Shown: positions 43,088 to 51,816 of the stretch, piece after piece
Layout: each line of letters begins with the position of its first letter
Numbering within the stretch: position 1 is the first letter of the stretch
Assembly (NCBI RefSeq): GCF_019168305.1
Contig: NZ_JAHTBI010000085.1
Location: 1-54,851, forward strand
Length of the DNA: 54,851 nucleotides
Reading direction: 5' to 3'
DNA from: Pseudomonas aegrilactucae
Lineage (GTDB): Bacteria; Pseudomonadota; Gammaproteobacteria; Pseudomonadales; Pseudomonadaceae
Translations under genes and position numbers: made by a program
The notes under the pieces: model-generated
The model's database searches: none
The model's input: the letters and a program-made list of their open reading frames with translations, nothing else
Told to the model about the DNA's origin: nothing

Positions 43088-45010
43088 TCAAATACGAAAG
43101 TGACTGACCATTGTCTGCAACTGGTTACCCAGGCGCGCCAACTCCACACTGGAAGCCGCCGTTTCGTCACTCGCCTCAGCCGTCTGCTCAGACACGTCAC
43201 GCACGTTGAGAATACTGCGGCTGATTTCTTCCGCTACTGCGCTCTGCTGCTCCGCGGCTGCCGCAATCTGCAGATTCATCGATTGGATGTTAGATACGGC
43301 ACTGGTGATGCTTCCCAGCGAAGTCTCGACCTTGCGAGTTGACGCCACGCTGCTTTCGGTCAGGTCGCGACTCCGCTGCAGGATGCTAGCCACCTCCTGC
43401 GTACCCTTCTGCAGGCTGTCGATCAGGACTTCGATCTCTTCCGTGGATGTCTGTGTTCGCTGGGCCAACCCGCGAACCTCGTCAGCCACTACCGCAAATC
43501 CGCGCCCAGCTTCACCTGCGCGGGCTGCTTCGATCGCCGCGTTGAGGGCCAGCAGGTTCGTCTGCTCCGCCACGGCCTTGATGACATCCATCACACTGCC
43601 GATCTTGTCACTCTCCTGCTGCAAGTGGCTCATCGATTCAGTGGAGCGATTCACCTCGTCGGCCAATCGTGAGATCTGCGTGATCGCCTCCACCACCACA
43701 CGGTCCCCCTCTCTTGCTTCGGCATCAGCCAGCGTAGCCGCCTGGGAGGCACTTTCTGCGTTGCGGGCGACCTCCTGCACAGTGGCAGACATCTCATGCA
43801 TCGCAGTGGCGACCTGGTCGGTCTCCACCTTCTGGCTGTTGACCCCTGCGCTCGTCTGCTCGGTCACCGCCGACAGTTGCTCGGCAGCGCTGGCAATCTG
43901 GGTGACACCGTCGCGAATACCACCAATCAGGTTACGCAGCGTGCTGCCCATATTCTGGATGCCTTGTTGCAACTCACCCATTTCATCTCGGCGAGTCACC
44001 TGCGCGGTATGGCTCAAGTCACCAGAAGCGATACGCTCGACCACCCCCAGTGTTTCACGCAAGGGGCCGGTGATCTGCCGAGTGATCACCCAGGCGGCGA
44101 ACGTCCCGACAAGTAATGCCAACAGTGCAGCGACAAGCTGCAGGACACGGGCGGAACCACTCTCCTCATCCAGACTCACCAACTGATTCTGCAGTAACTG
44201 ATCATTGATCTTGATCATCTCGGTGCCGAGGGTCTCCAGCGCTTCCCGGGCCTGGGCATTGGCATCGTTGGCTACTCTGAAATCATCGACTGCGGCCTGG
44301 TAAGCTGTAGCAGCGTCCAGAATCTGCCTGATATCAGACGCATGATGGGGGTCCAACACCCCCGACAACGCCTTGAAGCTCACCACCGCCTGCTGGATTC
44401 GGCTCACCATCGCGCGTTCATTTTCTGCAGTGCTGTCGGTTGTGTAACCACGCACGTCATAACGCGCGAGCAGTATTGCGTGCTTGGCTCGCACGATCGC
44501 CTGATAGCGTTCGAACTTGCGCTCATCATGTGCATCCAGGCCCTGAGTCTCTGCCTCCAATTTCGCCACGGCGGTCATGATTTTTTCCGCCTGCACCCGC
44601 ATGTCACCACGATCCGCAGTTGCTGCCGTGTAAGCCTCACGAACCTTGTGCAGCATCTGAGCGTACACGCGCAGCATCTCGCCCTGTTTTCTCAGCAGGA
44701 CCGCATTGGCTGGCAGTGTAAAAACGGCAGCCGCTTCTGCATACTCGCGCTCATAGAGCTCATAGGCCTTTTGCATGTGTTCAGCGAGGCGCTCATCCCC
44801 TCTGGACACCATGTAATTCAGGCGCGTGATGCGTAAATTGGTCATCGCATTGTCGAGTTGCTGGATGTCGTCCATGCGGTCGGTGCGATAGAGCACGCTG
44901 CTCAAACTTTGCCAGCCCGTGAATGCCATGACCAACGTGAGTAGCAATACCACGCCAAACCCGAGCGCCAACTTCCATGTTACCGCCATGTTGCTGAACC
45001 ACCTGCTCAT
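43088..45010 (-). CDS. Methyl-accepting chemotaxis protein with HBM-type sensor
   Basis: A 640-residue transmembrane receptor. TM1 is at about 11-33 and TM2 at about 287-310, enclosing a helical periplasmic domain of about 250 residues (34-286). Length and all-helical content fit the helical bimodular (HBM) class known from McpS and McpQ, which sense TCA-cycle acids or citrate. HAMP and the signalling hairpin (AEQTNLLALNAAIEAARAGEA) follow. GAGGAG before ATG 45010 supports the start. First gene of a three-gene signalling operon; a consensus Cra/FruR box lies 47 bases upstream and a LacI-type operator at 45364. Confidence 0.93.
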   Translation of the reverse strand: MSRWFSNMAVTWKLALGFGVVLLLTLVMAFTGWQSLSSVLYRTDRMDDIQQLDNAMTNLRITRLNYMVSRGDERLAEHMQKAYELYEREYAEAAAVFTLPANAVLLRKQGEMLRVYAQMLHKVREAYTAATADRGDMRVQAEKIMTAVAKLEAETQGLDAHDERKFERYQAIVRAKHAILLARYDVRGYTTDSTAENERAMVSRIQQAVVSFKALSGVLDPHHASDIRQILDAATAYQAAVDDFRVANDANAQAREALETLGTEMIKINDQLLQNQLVSLDEESGSARVLQLVAALLALLVGTFAAWVITRQITGPLRETLGVVERIASGDLSHTAQVTRRDEMGELQQGIQNMGSTLRNLIGGIRDGVTQIASAAEQLSAVTEQTSAGVNSQKVETDQVATAMHEMSATVQEVARNAESASQAATLADAEAREGDRVVVEAITQISRLADEVNRSTESMSHLQQESDKIGSVMDVIKAVAEQTNLLALNAAIEAARAGEAGRGFAVVADEVRGLAQRTQTSTEEIEVLIDSLQKGTQEVASILQRSRDLTESSVASTRKVETSLGSITSAVSNIQSMNLQIAAAAEQQSAVAEEISRSILNVRDVSEQTAEASDETAASSVELARLGNQLQTMVSHFRI

Positions 45011-45056
45011 TGAAGCTCCTCTTCACGCGCAATCGCACGCCCTGTGCCGATCAAGA

Positions 45057-45068
45057 TGAAACGTTTCA
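45057..45068. promoter_or_regulatory. Cra/FruR-like operator TGAAACGTTTCA
   Basis: A perfect 12-bp palindrome identical to the classical Cra/FruR consensus, 47-58 bases upstream of the HBM receptor start. It could tie the receptor operon to fructose-1-phosphate/central carbon state, or serve the neighbouring LacI-family protein. Confidence 0.6.
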
Positions 45069-45363
45069 GCTTTTATCGACAAAGCGCCCGTGTGATGGCG
45101 TCTTGAATCCGTAATGTTTACTGCGCCCGTTATTGGCCGCCAGTGGAATGGCAATTGGACGCTGGGCGGTGGCGCGCGCGTAGCGCACCCGCCCCTCTGT
45201 AGTGCACGCAAGGCCCACGCGTAGCCTGTCGCCGCTTGCGGCGATAAGTGCCGCTATGTGCTAAACCGTGATCGGTAAACCTTGGCCCGCCAGCCCCCCC
45301 CCCGACGCGTGCATGGGGAACGGCCTATGCCCGCGAGCCCGTCCAGAGCGAATTATGGCATAC

Positions 45364-45381
45364 AATGGTAACGTTAACATT
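45364..45381. promoter_or_regulatory. LacI-family operator
   Basis: AATGGTAACGTTAACATT: an 18-bp near-perfect palindrome around a central CG (one mismatch pair, G/A). This is the standard LacI/GalR operator form. It lies 118 bases beyond the LacI gene's stop, next to TACAAT (45361-45366) on plus and TTAACG...TAATTC-like elements on minus. Confidence 0.75.
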
Positions 45382-45498
45382 ACGATATCAAGACACACCA
45401 CACGCTCTGAGCAGGGACATCGTGGTTCGAATCAAAGCGGCTGATGGGCACCCATTGTTCCAGGGACAGGGTAAGCCTGCTCGACGCTCAGTCGCGAT

Positions 45499-46497
45499 TC
45501 AACAGGACTTGCGCTCAACCAGCGGACAGGCAAGCGCGTGAACAGTGGGCTCGTCCCTGCCTTCGATGACATGTAGCGCCGCGCAACGCCCCATCGCGTA
45601 ATGCGGCAGTTGCACGGTGCTCAACGGGGGATAGAACAACTCGGCAATGCCGATCATGTTGTCGTAGCCAAGTACCGCGATGTCATCTGGTATGCACAGG
45701 CCACGACTAAGCAGGTACTGATAGGCGACCAAGGCAATACGATCGTTACCGCAAACAAGAAGATCGAACGCCGGCTTGCCGCTCGAACCCTGCAGATACT
45801 GTTCCAGCACAACCAGTGTCTCCTGGTACGCATCATGGGTGGAAAGGTCATACTGCAGGACAGTGTCTGCGCCTATCCCAACGTCTGTCAGTGCACGAAC
45901 CAGCCCACGCTGTCGCGGCCCCCATGCCAGGCTGCTTCGGGGCAGGTTGATACACAACGGCCGCCGGTAGCCTTTTTTCAGCGCCTGCCGGGCAGCGTGA
46001 TACATACCTTGCGCATCGTCGGGTATGTAGCAGGCAACACCGGGCTCTGAACTCACGCAGTTGCTGAGCACCAGGGGTAGGCTGCGCAGTAACGGGGGGA
46101 TTTCGACTGTGCGCAACTGCATGGCGCTGAAAATAATCCCGTCGGGCTGATGCGACAGCATCAAGTCGACGGATTGCTGACTTGGCGGCGTTTCGAACAC
46201 GTTGAGGATAAAAACGTTCCAGCCGTGCTCTCGCGCCGTACGCTCCACTGAAAGGAGCATTTCGACGGCAAACGGGGTTGTGGCCGTATCGAACGCGAAG
46301 ACGCCAATGGTCTTGCCACTGGAATGCCCACCGCGGATCTTGCGGGCTGACAGGCTGGGCACATAACCCAGGGCCTCGACCGCCTGACGAACTTTAATCA
46401 AGGTTTCAGGGTTCAGTTTGCCCGGGGTATTGAGCGCCCTGGACACGGTCATGCAGGACACGCCAGCCAGCCGTGCAACATCTTTCACTGAAGCCAT
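45499..46497 (-). CDS. LacI-family transcriptional regulator
   Basis: A 332-residue repressor. The HTH and hinge are at 1-60: VKDVARLAGVSCMTVSRALN and then GYVPSLSARKIRGG. The periplasmic-binding-protein-like effector domain (about 65-330) ends in the family-usual PLVERKSC. Length and ends are complete. The natural ligand is probably a sugar or sugar acid; GntR/IdnR-like and PtxS-like regulators share the HTH style. An operator lies at 45364-45381 beyond its 3' end. No sugar gene is adjacent, so its targets may be the chemoreceptor operon, the stump at 45422, or genes elsewhere. Confidence 0.92.
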   Translation of the reverse strand: MASVKDVARLAGVSCMTVSRALNTPGKLNPETLIKVRQAVEALGYVPSLSARKIRGGHSSGKTIGVFAFDTATTPFAVEMLLSVERTAREHGWNVFILNVFETPPSQQSVDLMLSHQPDGIIFSAMQLRTVEIPPLLRSLPLVLSNCVSSEPGVACYIPDDAQGMYHAARQALKKGYRRPLCINLPRSSLAWGPRQRGLVRALTDVGIGADTVLQYDLSTHDAYQETLVVLEQYLQGSSGKPAFDLLVCGNDRIALVAYQYLLSRGLCIPDDIAVLGYDNMIGIAELFYPPLSTVQLPHYAMGRCAALHVIEGRDEPTVHALACPLVERKSC

Positions 46498-46652
46498 TCG
46501 CGGGAGCCTCTGCCTGTCTGGCCGCGCATCATGTCATGCTTGTCAAAAACCTCGCAACACGACGCCCGGCAGCAGACATGCGCACATGCATCAGGCTGCC
46601 CGCCGGCATCGATCCAGACCTGGCGCCCGTGCGCCTGACCGCGTCAGCACAC

Positions 46653-48483
46653 TCAGTCGCCCAACGCAGTGCCTTCACGGCGGGGGTCAGCACCGGCGAC
46701 CCATCCGTCACCCTCTCGGGCAATCACCTGGGTGCCGCTCGTCATCTCAACAGGGGTCACCTCATGGCCTCGGTCCTCGAGCTGCCGAACAAGCTCGGCA
46801 CTGACCAGGCCGGCCTCGACCTCGGTGCCGACGTTACGGCTGCCGAAGTTGGGCAGGTTGATGGCCTCTTGCGCATCGAGGTCCCAATCCAGCATGCCGA
46901 TCAATACCTTGTTCACATAGGTGATGATCTGCGAGCCGCCTGGCGAGCCTAGCGTGGCGACCAGCCGGCCACTGTCCTTGTCGAACACCAGGGTCGGCGC
47001 CATCGAGGAGCGAGGTCGCTTGCCGGGCTCGATACGGTTGGCTACCGGCTTGCCGTCCTCGCTCGGGATGAATGAGAAATCGGTCAACTGGTTGTTCAGA
47101 AGGAAGCCGTTGACCATGATGTGCGCGCCAAATGCGGCCTCCACCGAGGTCGTCATGGATATCGCCCCGCCCAGGTCGTCCACAGCGGCGACCTGGGAGG
47201 TGGAGATCCGCAGCGCAGAGCGATCAGGTGCCAACACGGTGTTCATGCCAGGGGGCACACCCGCCGCAGCCACGCCCATGCTCTTGTCACCGATCAATGC
47301 TGCGCGCTCAGCGAGGTAGCGTTTGTGGGTGAGCCCCCAGACATTGACGGGCACATAGTCACTGTCTGCCAGATACAGTGCACGGTCGGCATACGCCAGG
47401 CGCTCGGCCTCGGCGAGCAGGTGAACCGCCTGAGCCGCCGGCTCGATGCCGGCGCCACTGTCACGTGTGCCAGGCAGCATGTGCGCCAGATCGTTTGCCG
47501 GCGCCTTGCGCTGCAAGGCTTCAAGGATCCCCAACGTCTGCAGCACGGCCACACCACCTGATGAAGGTGGCGGCATGCCGCACACGTTCCATTGCTTGTA
47601 GGTGCCGCAGACGGGGGCTCGCTCCTTGGCCTGGTACCCACTGATATCGCTCAGCGACAGCGTGCCTGGGTTGGGGTGAGCATTGACCTTCTCGACCATC
47701 GACCGGGCAACCGCGCCGTGATAGAACGCGTGCGCGCCTTGCGTGGCGATCGACGCCAGTGTCTGCGCCAGCGCGGGATTTTTCAGAACAGTGCCCACGG
47801 GTAGCGGCTGCCCGGCGGCTGTCAGGAAGTACTTCGCCAGGTCCGGTGACTGGGCGATGAATGTATCCGCCGCGATTTGCGCGTGAAGCCGCCTGGACAC
47901 GGCAAACCCCTCCTGGGCCAGCGTGATCGCGGGCTGGAACAGATCACGCCAGGGCAATCTGCCGTGCTGTTCATGGGCCATCTCCAATGCCCGCAGTACA
48001 CCCGGCACCCCCACCGAACGGCCGCCGATCTGTGCCTGGGCGAAGGCCATGGGCGTACCATCGGGTTTCAGGAACGTACGGCTGTGCGCACCGCTCGGGG
48101 CCGTCTCGCGCCCGTCGAAGGCCTGAACCCGCTTCCCATCCCAATACAGGATGAATGCCCCACCGCCGATACCGCTGGCCTGAGGTTCGACCAGCGTCAG
48201 CACGGCTTGCATGGCGATCGCTGCGTCGATTGCCGAGCCGCCCCTGCGCAGCATCTGTTGACCCGCCGCCGTCGCGAGGGGATTGGCGGCGGCTGCCATG
48301 TGCCGCTGGGCGTGCACCGGCACCATGCCCGAGCGGTATCCGGAGGCTATTTCCGGCGCTGGCGGCAACGCTGCGCGCGTAGGCTGCGATGGCGTTTGAG
48401 TACCGCATCCGGCGACAAGCGCGCACAGCGCTGCAAGCCCAACCCGTTGCACCAGGTATTTTTTTTTCCGTGAGATCGCTCAA
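46653..48483 (-). pseudogene. ggt: Gamma-glutamyltransferase lipoprotein, frameshift at an A9 run near the start
   Basis: A GGT-family enzyme of about 610 residues, cleaving gamma-glutamyl bonds (e.g. glutathione) in the periplasm. The nucleophile threonine is in ISTSQVAAVDDLGGAIS, followed by FLLNNQLTDFS and the PRSSMAPTLV and SPGGSQIITYV oxyanion/substrate blocks. The main open frame begins only at GTG 48452. The expected start is TTG 48483 with AGGGAG six bases upstream; it reads SDLTEKK and then shifts at the T9/A9 run (48459-48467). With eight bases the frame runs straight into YLVQRVGLAALCALVAGC, a good lipoprotein signal. So the gene is off by one base, is phase variable, or the run is miscounted. 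GTG 48452 could still give a lipoprotein without the charged N-terminus. Confidence 0.85.
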
Positions 48484-48599
48484 GACCAACTCCCTATCCC
48501 TGCGTTAGCGATTCGCCAGTTTGGCAGCCCTGGCGAGTATCCACGCTTTTCGCCGCCCACGACATTGCGCTGGCAGACAGGATGCAGGCGGTACCTGAC

Positions 48600-48731
48600 G
48601 ACGGCAACCGTCGTACGGGCAATGTTGGCGTAGTCCTTGAGCCTGGCACGGCTCTCCTCAAGCAGGCGTTCGCGCGTCTGGGCCACGTCCTGTACCCGAG
48701 CGTATGAATGCGTGGACGCACGGGCGACGCG
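48600..48731 (-). pseudogene. Remnant of a Cache-type sensor protein (low confidence)
   Basis: An open segment in the frame of 48480-48911 reads THSYARVQDVAQTRERLLEE and then SRARLKDYANIARTTVAVVRY. This resembles the first helix of single-Cache sensor domains in chemoreceptors and kinases. There is no start and no continuation, and it lies between ggt and the OprD gene. It may be chance. Confidence 0.25.
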
Positions 48732-48757
48732 CACACCTGCACGCCGCCTCCAGCGGC

Positions 48758-50011
48758 CTACCAGAGGGCGATGTCGTACGTCAGGTACAGGCGGTTGCTG
48801 TCTCGGCCGCGGGAGAAGTCGGAGCGGTACACATAGTTGCGCAGTTTTACCCCAAGCCCCTTGAAGGTGCCCGATTGCACCACGTAGGCAAGCTCCGCAT
48901 CGCGCTCCCATTCATTGACCGCGCTCTGGGACTTGCCGTCGCTGCCGCTCAGGTAACGGGTGGAAAACGTCAGGCCCGGCACGCCAACCCTGGCAAAGTC
49001 GTAGCCATACCCGAGCATCCAGGTTTTTTCGTCTTCTTCGATGAACTTGCCAATGCCCACGTTACTGAAGGAATACACCGTCGCGCCGCTGATGTACGGC
49101 AGGCCTGCATCACCGCTGAGGGTCTGATAACCCGCGTTGAAGGTGTGCCCCGGCAGCGCATACGACAGCAGGCCGCTGAGCATGTGGTTGTCGACCTTGC
49201 CGCCGTAGGCAGAGCCGCTGTCGACACTGTTGAAGTAGCGAAGATCGCTGGTCAGTACCCCTGCCCCCAACGGCAGGTCGTGCTGGATACCGGCGAAGTG
49301 CTGACGGTAGAAGTTCTCCAGCTCGCCGTAGAAGTAGCTCAGGCGCACGCGTTTGCCCAGCGTGTAATCGGCCCCGGCATAATTGAAGTCGCCGCTCTTG
49401 TCACCGCCGTAGCCATCGGGCACCAGGGGCACGCTGTCGCTGGAGTCACGCAGCTTGAAGCGGTCCAGGTGGCCGCCGGTGAAGGTCAGGTTGTCGATGT
49501 CGGCGCTGGTGACCTGCGCGCCCTGATAGGTTTGCGGCAACAGGCGCGCGTCGTTGTAGATCAGCACCGGGGTCTTGGGCAGCAAGGTGCCGTACTTGAG
49601 CGTGGTCTTGGCCAGCCGCGCCTTGGCCGTCACGCCGGCGCTGGCGAACTCATCGGCGGCGCGCCCATCGTCGTGCACCGGCAGCAGGCCGGTGCCGCTG
49701 CGACCACGGCCGGAGTCGAGCTTGACGCCCAGCAAGCCCATGGCATCGACACCGAAACCGACAGTACCGGGGGTGAAGCCGGACTGGTAGTCGAGCAGAA
49801 AGCCCTGCGCCCACTCGCTCCGTTCGCTCTTGGCGTTGCGCGCAGCACGGGCGCTCATGCCGTGTTCGTCACGAAAGTTTTCATTGAAGTAGACATTGCG
49901 CAGCTGCAGCTTGAGCTTGCTGTCATCCACAAAGCCTTCTGCGCTGGCAGTGGCCAGGGGCAACAAGACGAACAGGGGCAGCACGGCCCCGCGGGTCAGC
50001 AAAGTGTTCAT
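48758..50011 (-). CDS. OprD-family outer-membrane porin
   Basis: A 417-residue specific porin. The signal peptide covers about 1-25 (LPLFVLLPLATASAEG). The family start FVDDSKLKLQLRNVYFNENFRD is present, as is the ending NRLYLTYDIALW with its C-terminal aromatic residue. OprD/Occ porins pass small carboxylates or basic amino acids. Here it lies 85 bases downstream of the CitMHS carrier gene, same strand, with a PrpF-like isomerase and a LysR regulator further upstream. A tricarboxylate (aconitate/citrate-like) substrate is therefore plausible. Start ATG 50011; the open frame to 50053 has no better ribosome site. Confidence 0.92.
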   Translation of the reverse strand: MNTLLTRGAVLPLFVLLPLATASAEGFVDDSKLKLQLRNVYFNENFRDEHGMSARAARNAKSERSEWAQGFLLDYQSGFTPGTVGFGVDAMGLLGVKLDSGRGRSGTGLLPVHDDGRAADEFASAGVTAKARLAKTTLKYGTLLPKTPVLIYNDARLLPQTYQGAQVTSADIDNLTFTGGHLDRFKLRDSSDSVPLVPDGYGGDKSGDFNYAGADYTLGKRVRLSYFYGELENFYRQHFAGIQHDLPLGAGVLTSDLRYFNSVDSGSAYGGKVDNHMLSGLLSYALPGHTFNAGYQTLSGDAGLPYISGATVYSFSNVGIGKFIEEDEKTWMLGYGYDFARVGVPGLTFSTRYLSGSDGKSQSAVNEWERDAELAYVVQSGTFKGLGVKLRNYVYRSDFSRGRDSNRLYLTYDIALW

Positions 50012-50096
50012 GGCAGGTAACTCGTTGTTGTTATTGGGGACGCAACTGCCCACCCCTCGGGCTGAGGGGGGGCCAGCATGGAACAGGTGCAGGGGT

Positions 50097-51400
50097 TCAA
50101 ACGAACAGGCTGATCGCCCCGGTGAGCAAGGCCAGTGCGGTTATCACCAGCGAGGTGAGTACCGCCCACTTGACCGTGGCCCGCTGGAAGTCACCGATAT
50201 CGCGGTCGACCATGCCCACCAGCAACAGCGTGGAGGCCACCAGTGGGCTCATCAGGTGTACGGGCTGGCCGAGAATCGAAGCCCGTGCGATTTCCAGCGG
50301 GTCGATGCCGTAGGCTGCGGCGGCGTTGGCCAGGATCGGCACCACACCGAAGTAGTAGGCATCGTTGGACAGCACGAAGGTCAGCGGCATGCTGGTGATC
50401 GCCACCACCAGCGGGAACAGGTGCCCCCACGACGGCGGAATCCACTCCACCAGGGTCTGCGCCATGGCATCGACCATCCTGGTGCCGGAGAAGATACCGG
50501 CGAAGATCCCCGCGGCGAACACCAGCAGTACCACGGTCATGGCATTGCCCGAGTGGGCGAGGATGCGCTCTTTCTGAATGTCCAGTTGCGGGTAGTTGAT
50601 CATCAGTGCAATGACGAAGCCGATCAGGAACAGGATGGCCGAATGCATCAGGCCCATCACCAGTGCAACCATCACTGCGATCACCAGCAGCAGGTTGATG
50701 TAGGCAAGCTTTGGACGCTTGTGCGGCGTGTCTTCCAGGATCGCCTTGATGTAGCAGTCGCCACCGCCGCTTTTCAGCTGGATATTGCCAATGCGCTTGC
50801 GCTCGGCGCGGCCCAGCAGGAATGCGGTGAACACTACCCACAGTGCGCCGCCGATCATGGTCGGCAGCAGCGCTACGAAGTACTCGCCGGCGTCCAGGCC
50901 CAGGGCTGCGATGGCACGTGTGGCCGGCCGCCCCAGGGGGTCATGCCGCTCATGATGCTGAGCGACAGCATGGCGATGGTGGCCAGAATCATCGGGTTCA
51001 TGCCGATGCGCTTGTACAGCGGCAGCATGGCCGCGCAGGTGATCATGTAGGTGGTGGTGCCATCACCGTCCAGGGCCACCACCAGCGACAGCAGCGCGGT
51101 GCCGATGGCGATCTTGATCGGGTCGCCGTTGACCCGCTTGAGGATCTTGCGGATCAGCGGGTCGAACAGCCCGGCGTCGATCATCAGGCCGAAGAACAGG
51201 ATGGCGAACAGCAGCAGCGCTGCCGAGGGAGCGACCATTTTCAGGCCATCGAGCATCATCTTGCCGGTGGTGCCGCCGAAGCCGCCGATGATCGCGAACA
51301 CGATCGGCACCAGCGTCAGGGCCACAATCGGTGAAAGACGCTTGGTCATGATCAGGTAGGTGAAGGCCACCACCATGGCGAGGCCGAGTAGAGCGAGCAT
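50097..51400 (-). pseudogene. CitMHS-family citrate/tricarboxylate transporter, frameshifted
   Basis: The gene is about 435 codons in two frames. The 5' part (51400-50928) begins MLALLGLAMVVAFTYLIMTKR and contains VVALDGDGTTTYMITCAAMLPLY, the CitMHS signature. It reads correctly to MSGMTPWGG, then shifts. The 3' part continues from ATRAIAALGLDAGEYFVALL into MIGGALWVVFTAFLL and ends at 50097. At about 50923-50930 one G (plus strand) is missing from GGCCGGCCG, expected GGCCGGGCCG. The family symports metal-citrate or other tricarboxylates with protons. It is either a real lesion that stops the locus working or a one-base sequence error. Next genes: OprD porin downstream, PrpF-like isomerase upstream. 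Confidence 0.88.
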
Positions 51401-51564
51401 AGGTTGATTCTCTTGTTGTTATTGGCAGCTTGGTCGACGCTCGGGCGCACGACCTCCTGAGCGCTGGGCGTTCCGATTGACGGTGCCCGGCGCTGACGTT
51501 CACGCAGCAGGTAAGTAAGGCGGTCTAGACGTGTCTGGGCGCAGGCGGCACGCCCCAGGCCTCA

Positions 51565-51765
51565 TCAGCGGTACTCGCAGCGCCAGGCGTTGCCGGTGAC
51601 GATGGTGCAGAACACGACCGGTGCAATCATCATCTTGATCAGCTTGATGAACGCATCACCCAGCGGCTTCAAGGCAACCGCCTGCTGTGCCCAGGCGTGC
51701 CCAACCAGCACACCCGGCACTACCGCGCAGACCATTTGGAAGTAGAGCGACTTAACAACTTTCAT
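51565..51765 (-). pseudogene. N-terminal remnant of a C4-dicarboxylate transporter (DctA-like)
   Basis: The first 60 residues of a DctA protein: MKVVKSLYFQMVCAVVPGVL, followed by GHAWAQQAVALKPLGDAFIKLIKMMIAPVVFCTIVTG. After IVTG the frame turns into NAWRCEYR and stops at 51565. A normal DctA has about 440 residues, so some 370 codons are lost. It stands between the CitMHS and PrpF genes and splits what would be one operon; 51401-51564 shows no gene. Confidence 0.85.
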
Positions 51766-51816
51766 GGCATCACCCATTTTTAGAATTGTGCTGATGCAGC
51801 CACCGCATGGCCTCGG

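Larger units (their letters stand above)
45011..45498. other. Regulatory region upstream of the signalling operon
   Basis: 488 bases without a supported full gene. They contain the Cra-like box (45057-45068), a hairpin TCGCCGC-TT-GCGGCGA (45229-45244), a C10 tract (45294-45303), the LacI-type operator (45364-45381), and a 39-codon open frame starting GTG at 45422 (AGGG upstream) that overlaps the LacI 3' end. The open frame reads MVRIKAADGHPLFQGQGKPA at its start and has no recognisable relative; it may be the stump of a deleted LacI target gene. Confidence 0.5.

Noticed and set aside
45294..45303. C10 tract as a proven phase-variation switch
   Set aside because: It is non-coding and not clearly within a promoter spacer; kept only as an observation in the regulatory-region entry.
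45420..45436. GGTTCGAATC resembling a tRNA T-loop
   Set aside because: Flanks do not form a T-stem or acceptor stem, and no other tRNA arms are present.
49896..51050. 384-codon plus-strand open frame opposite the OprD and CitMHS genes
   Set aside because: Antisense shadow; histidine/glutamine-rich and without family similarity.
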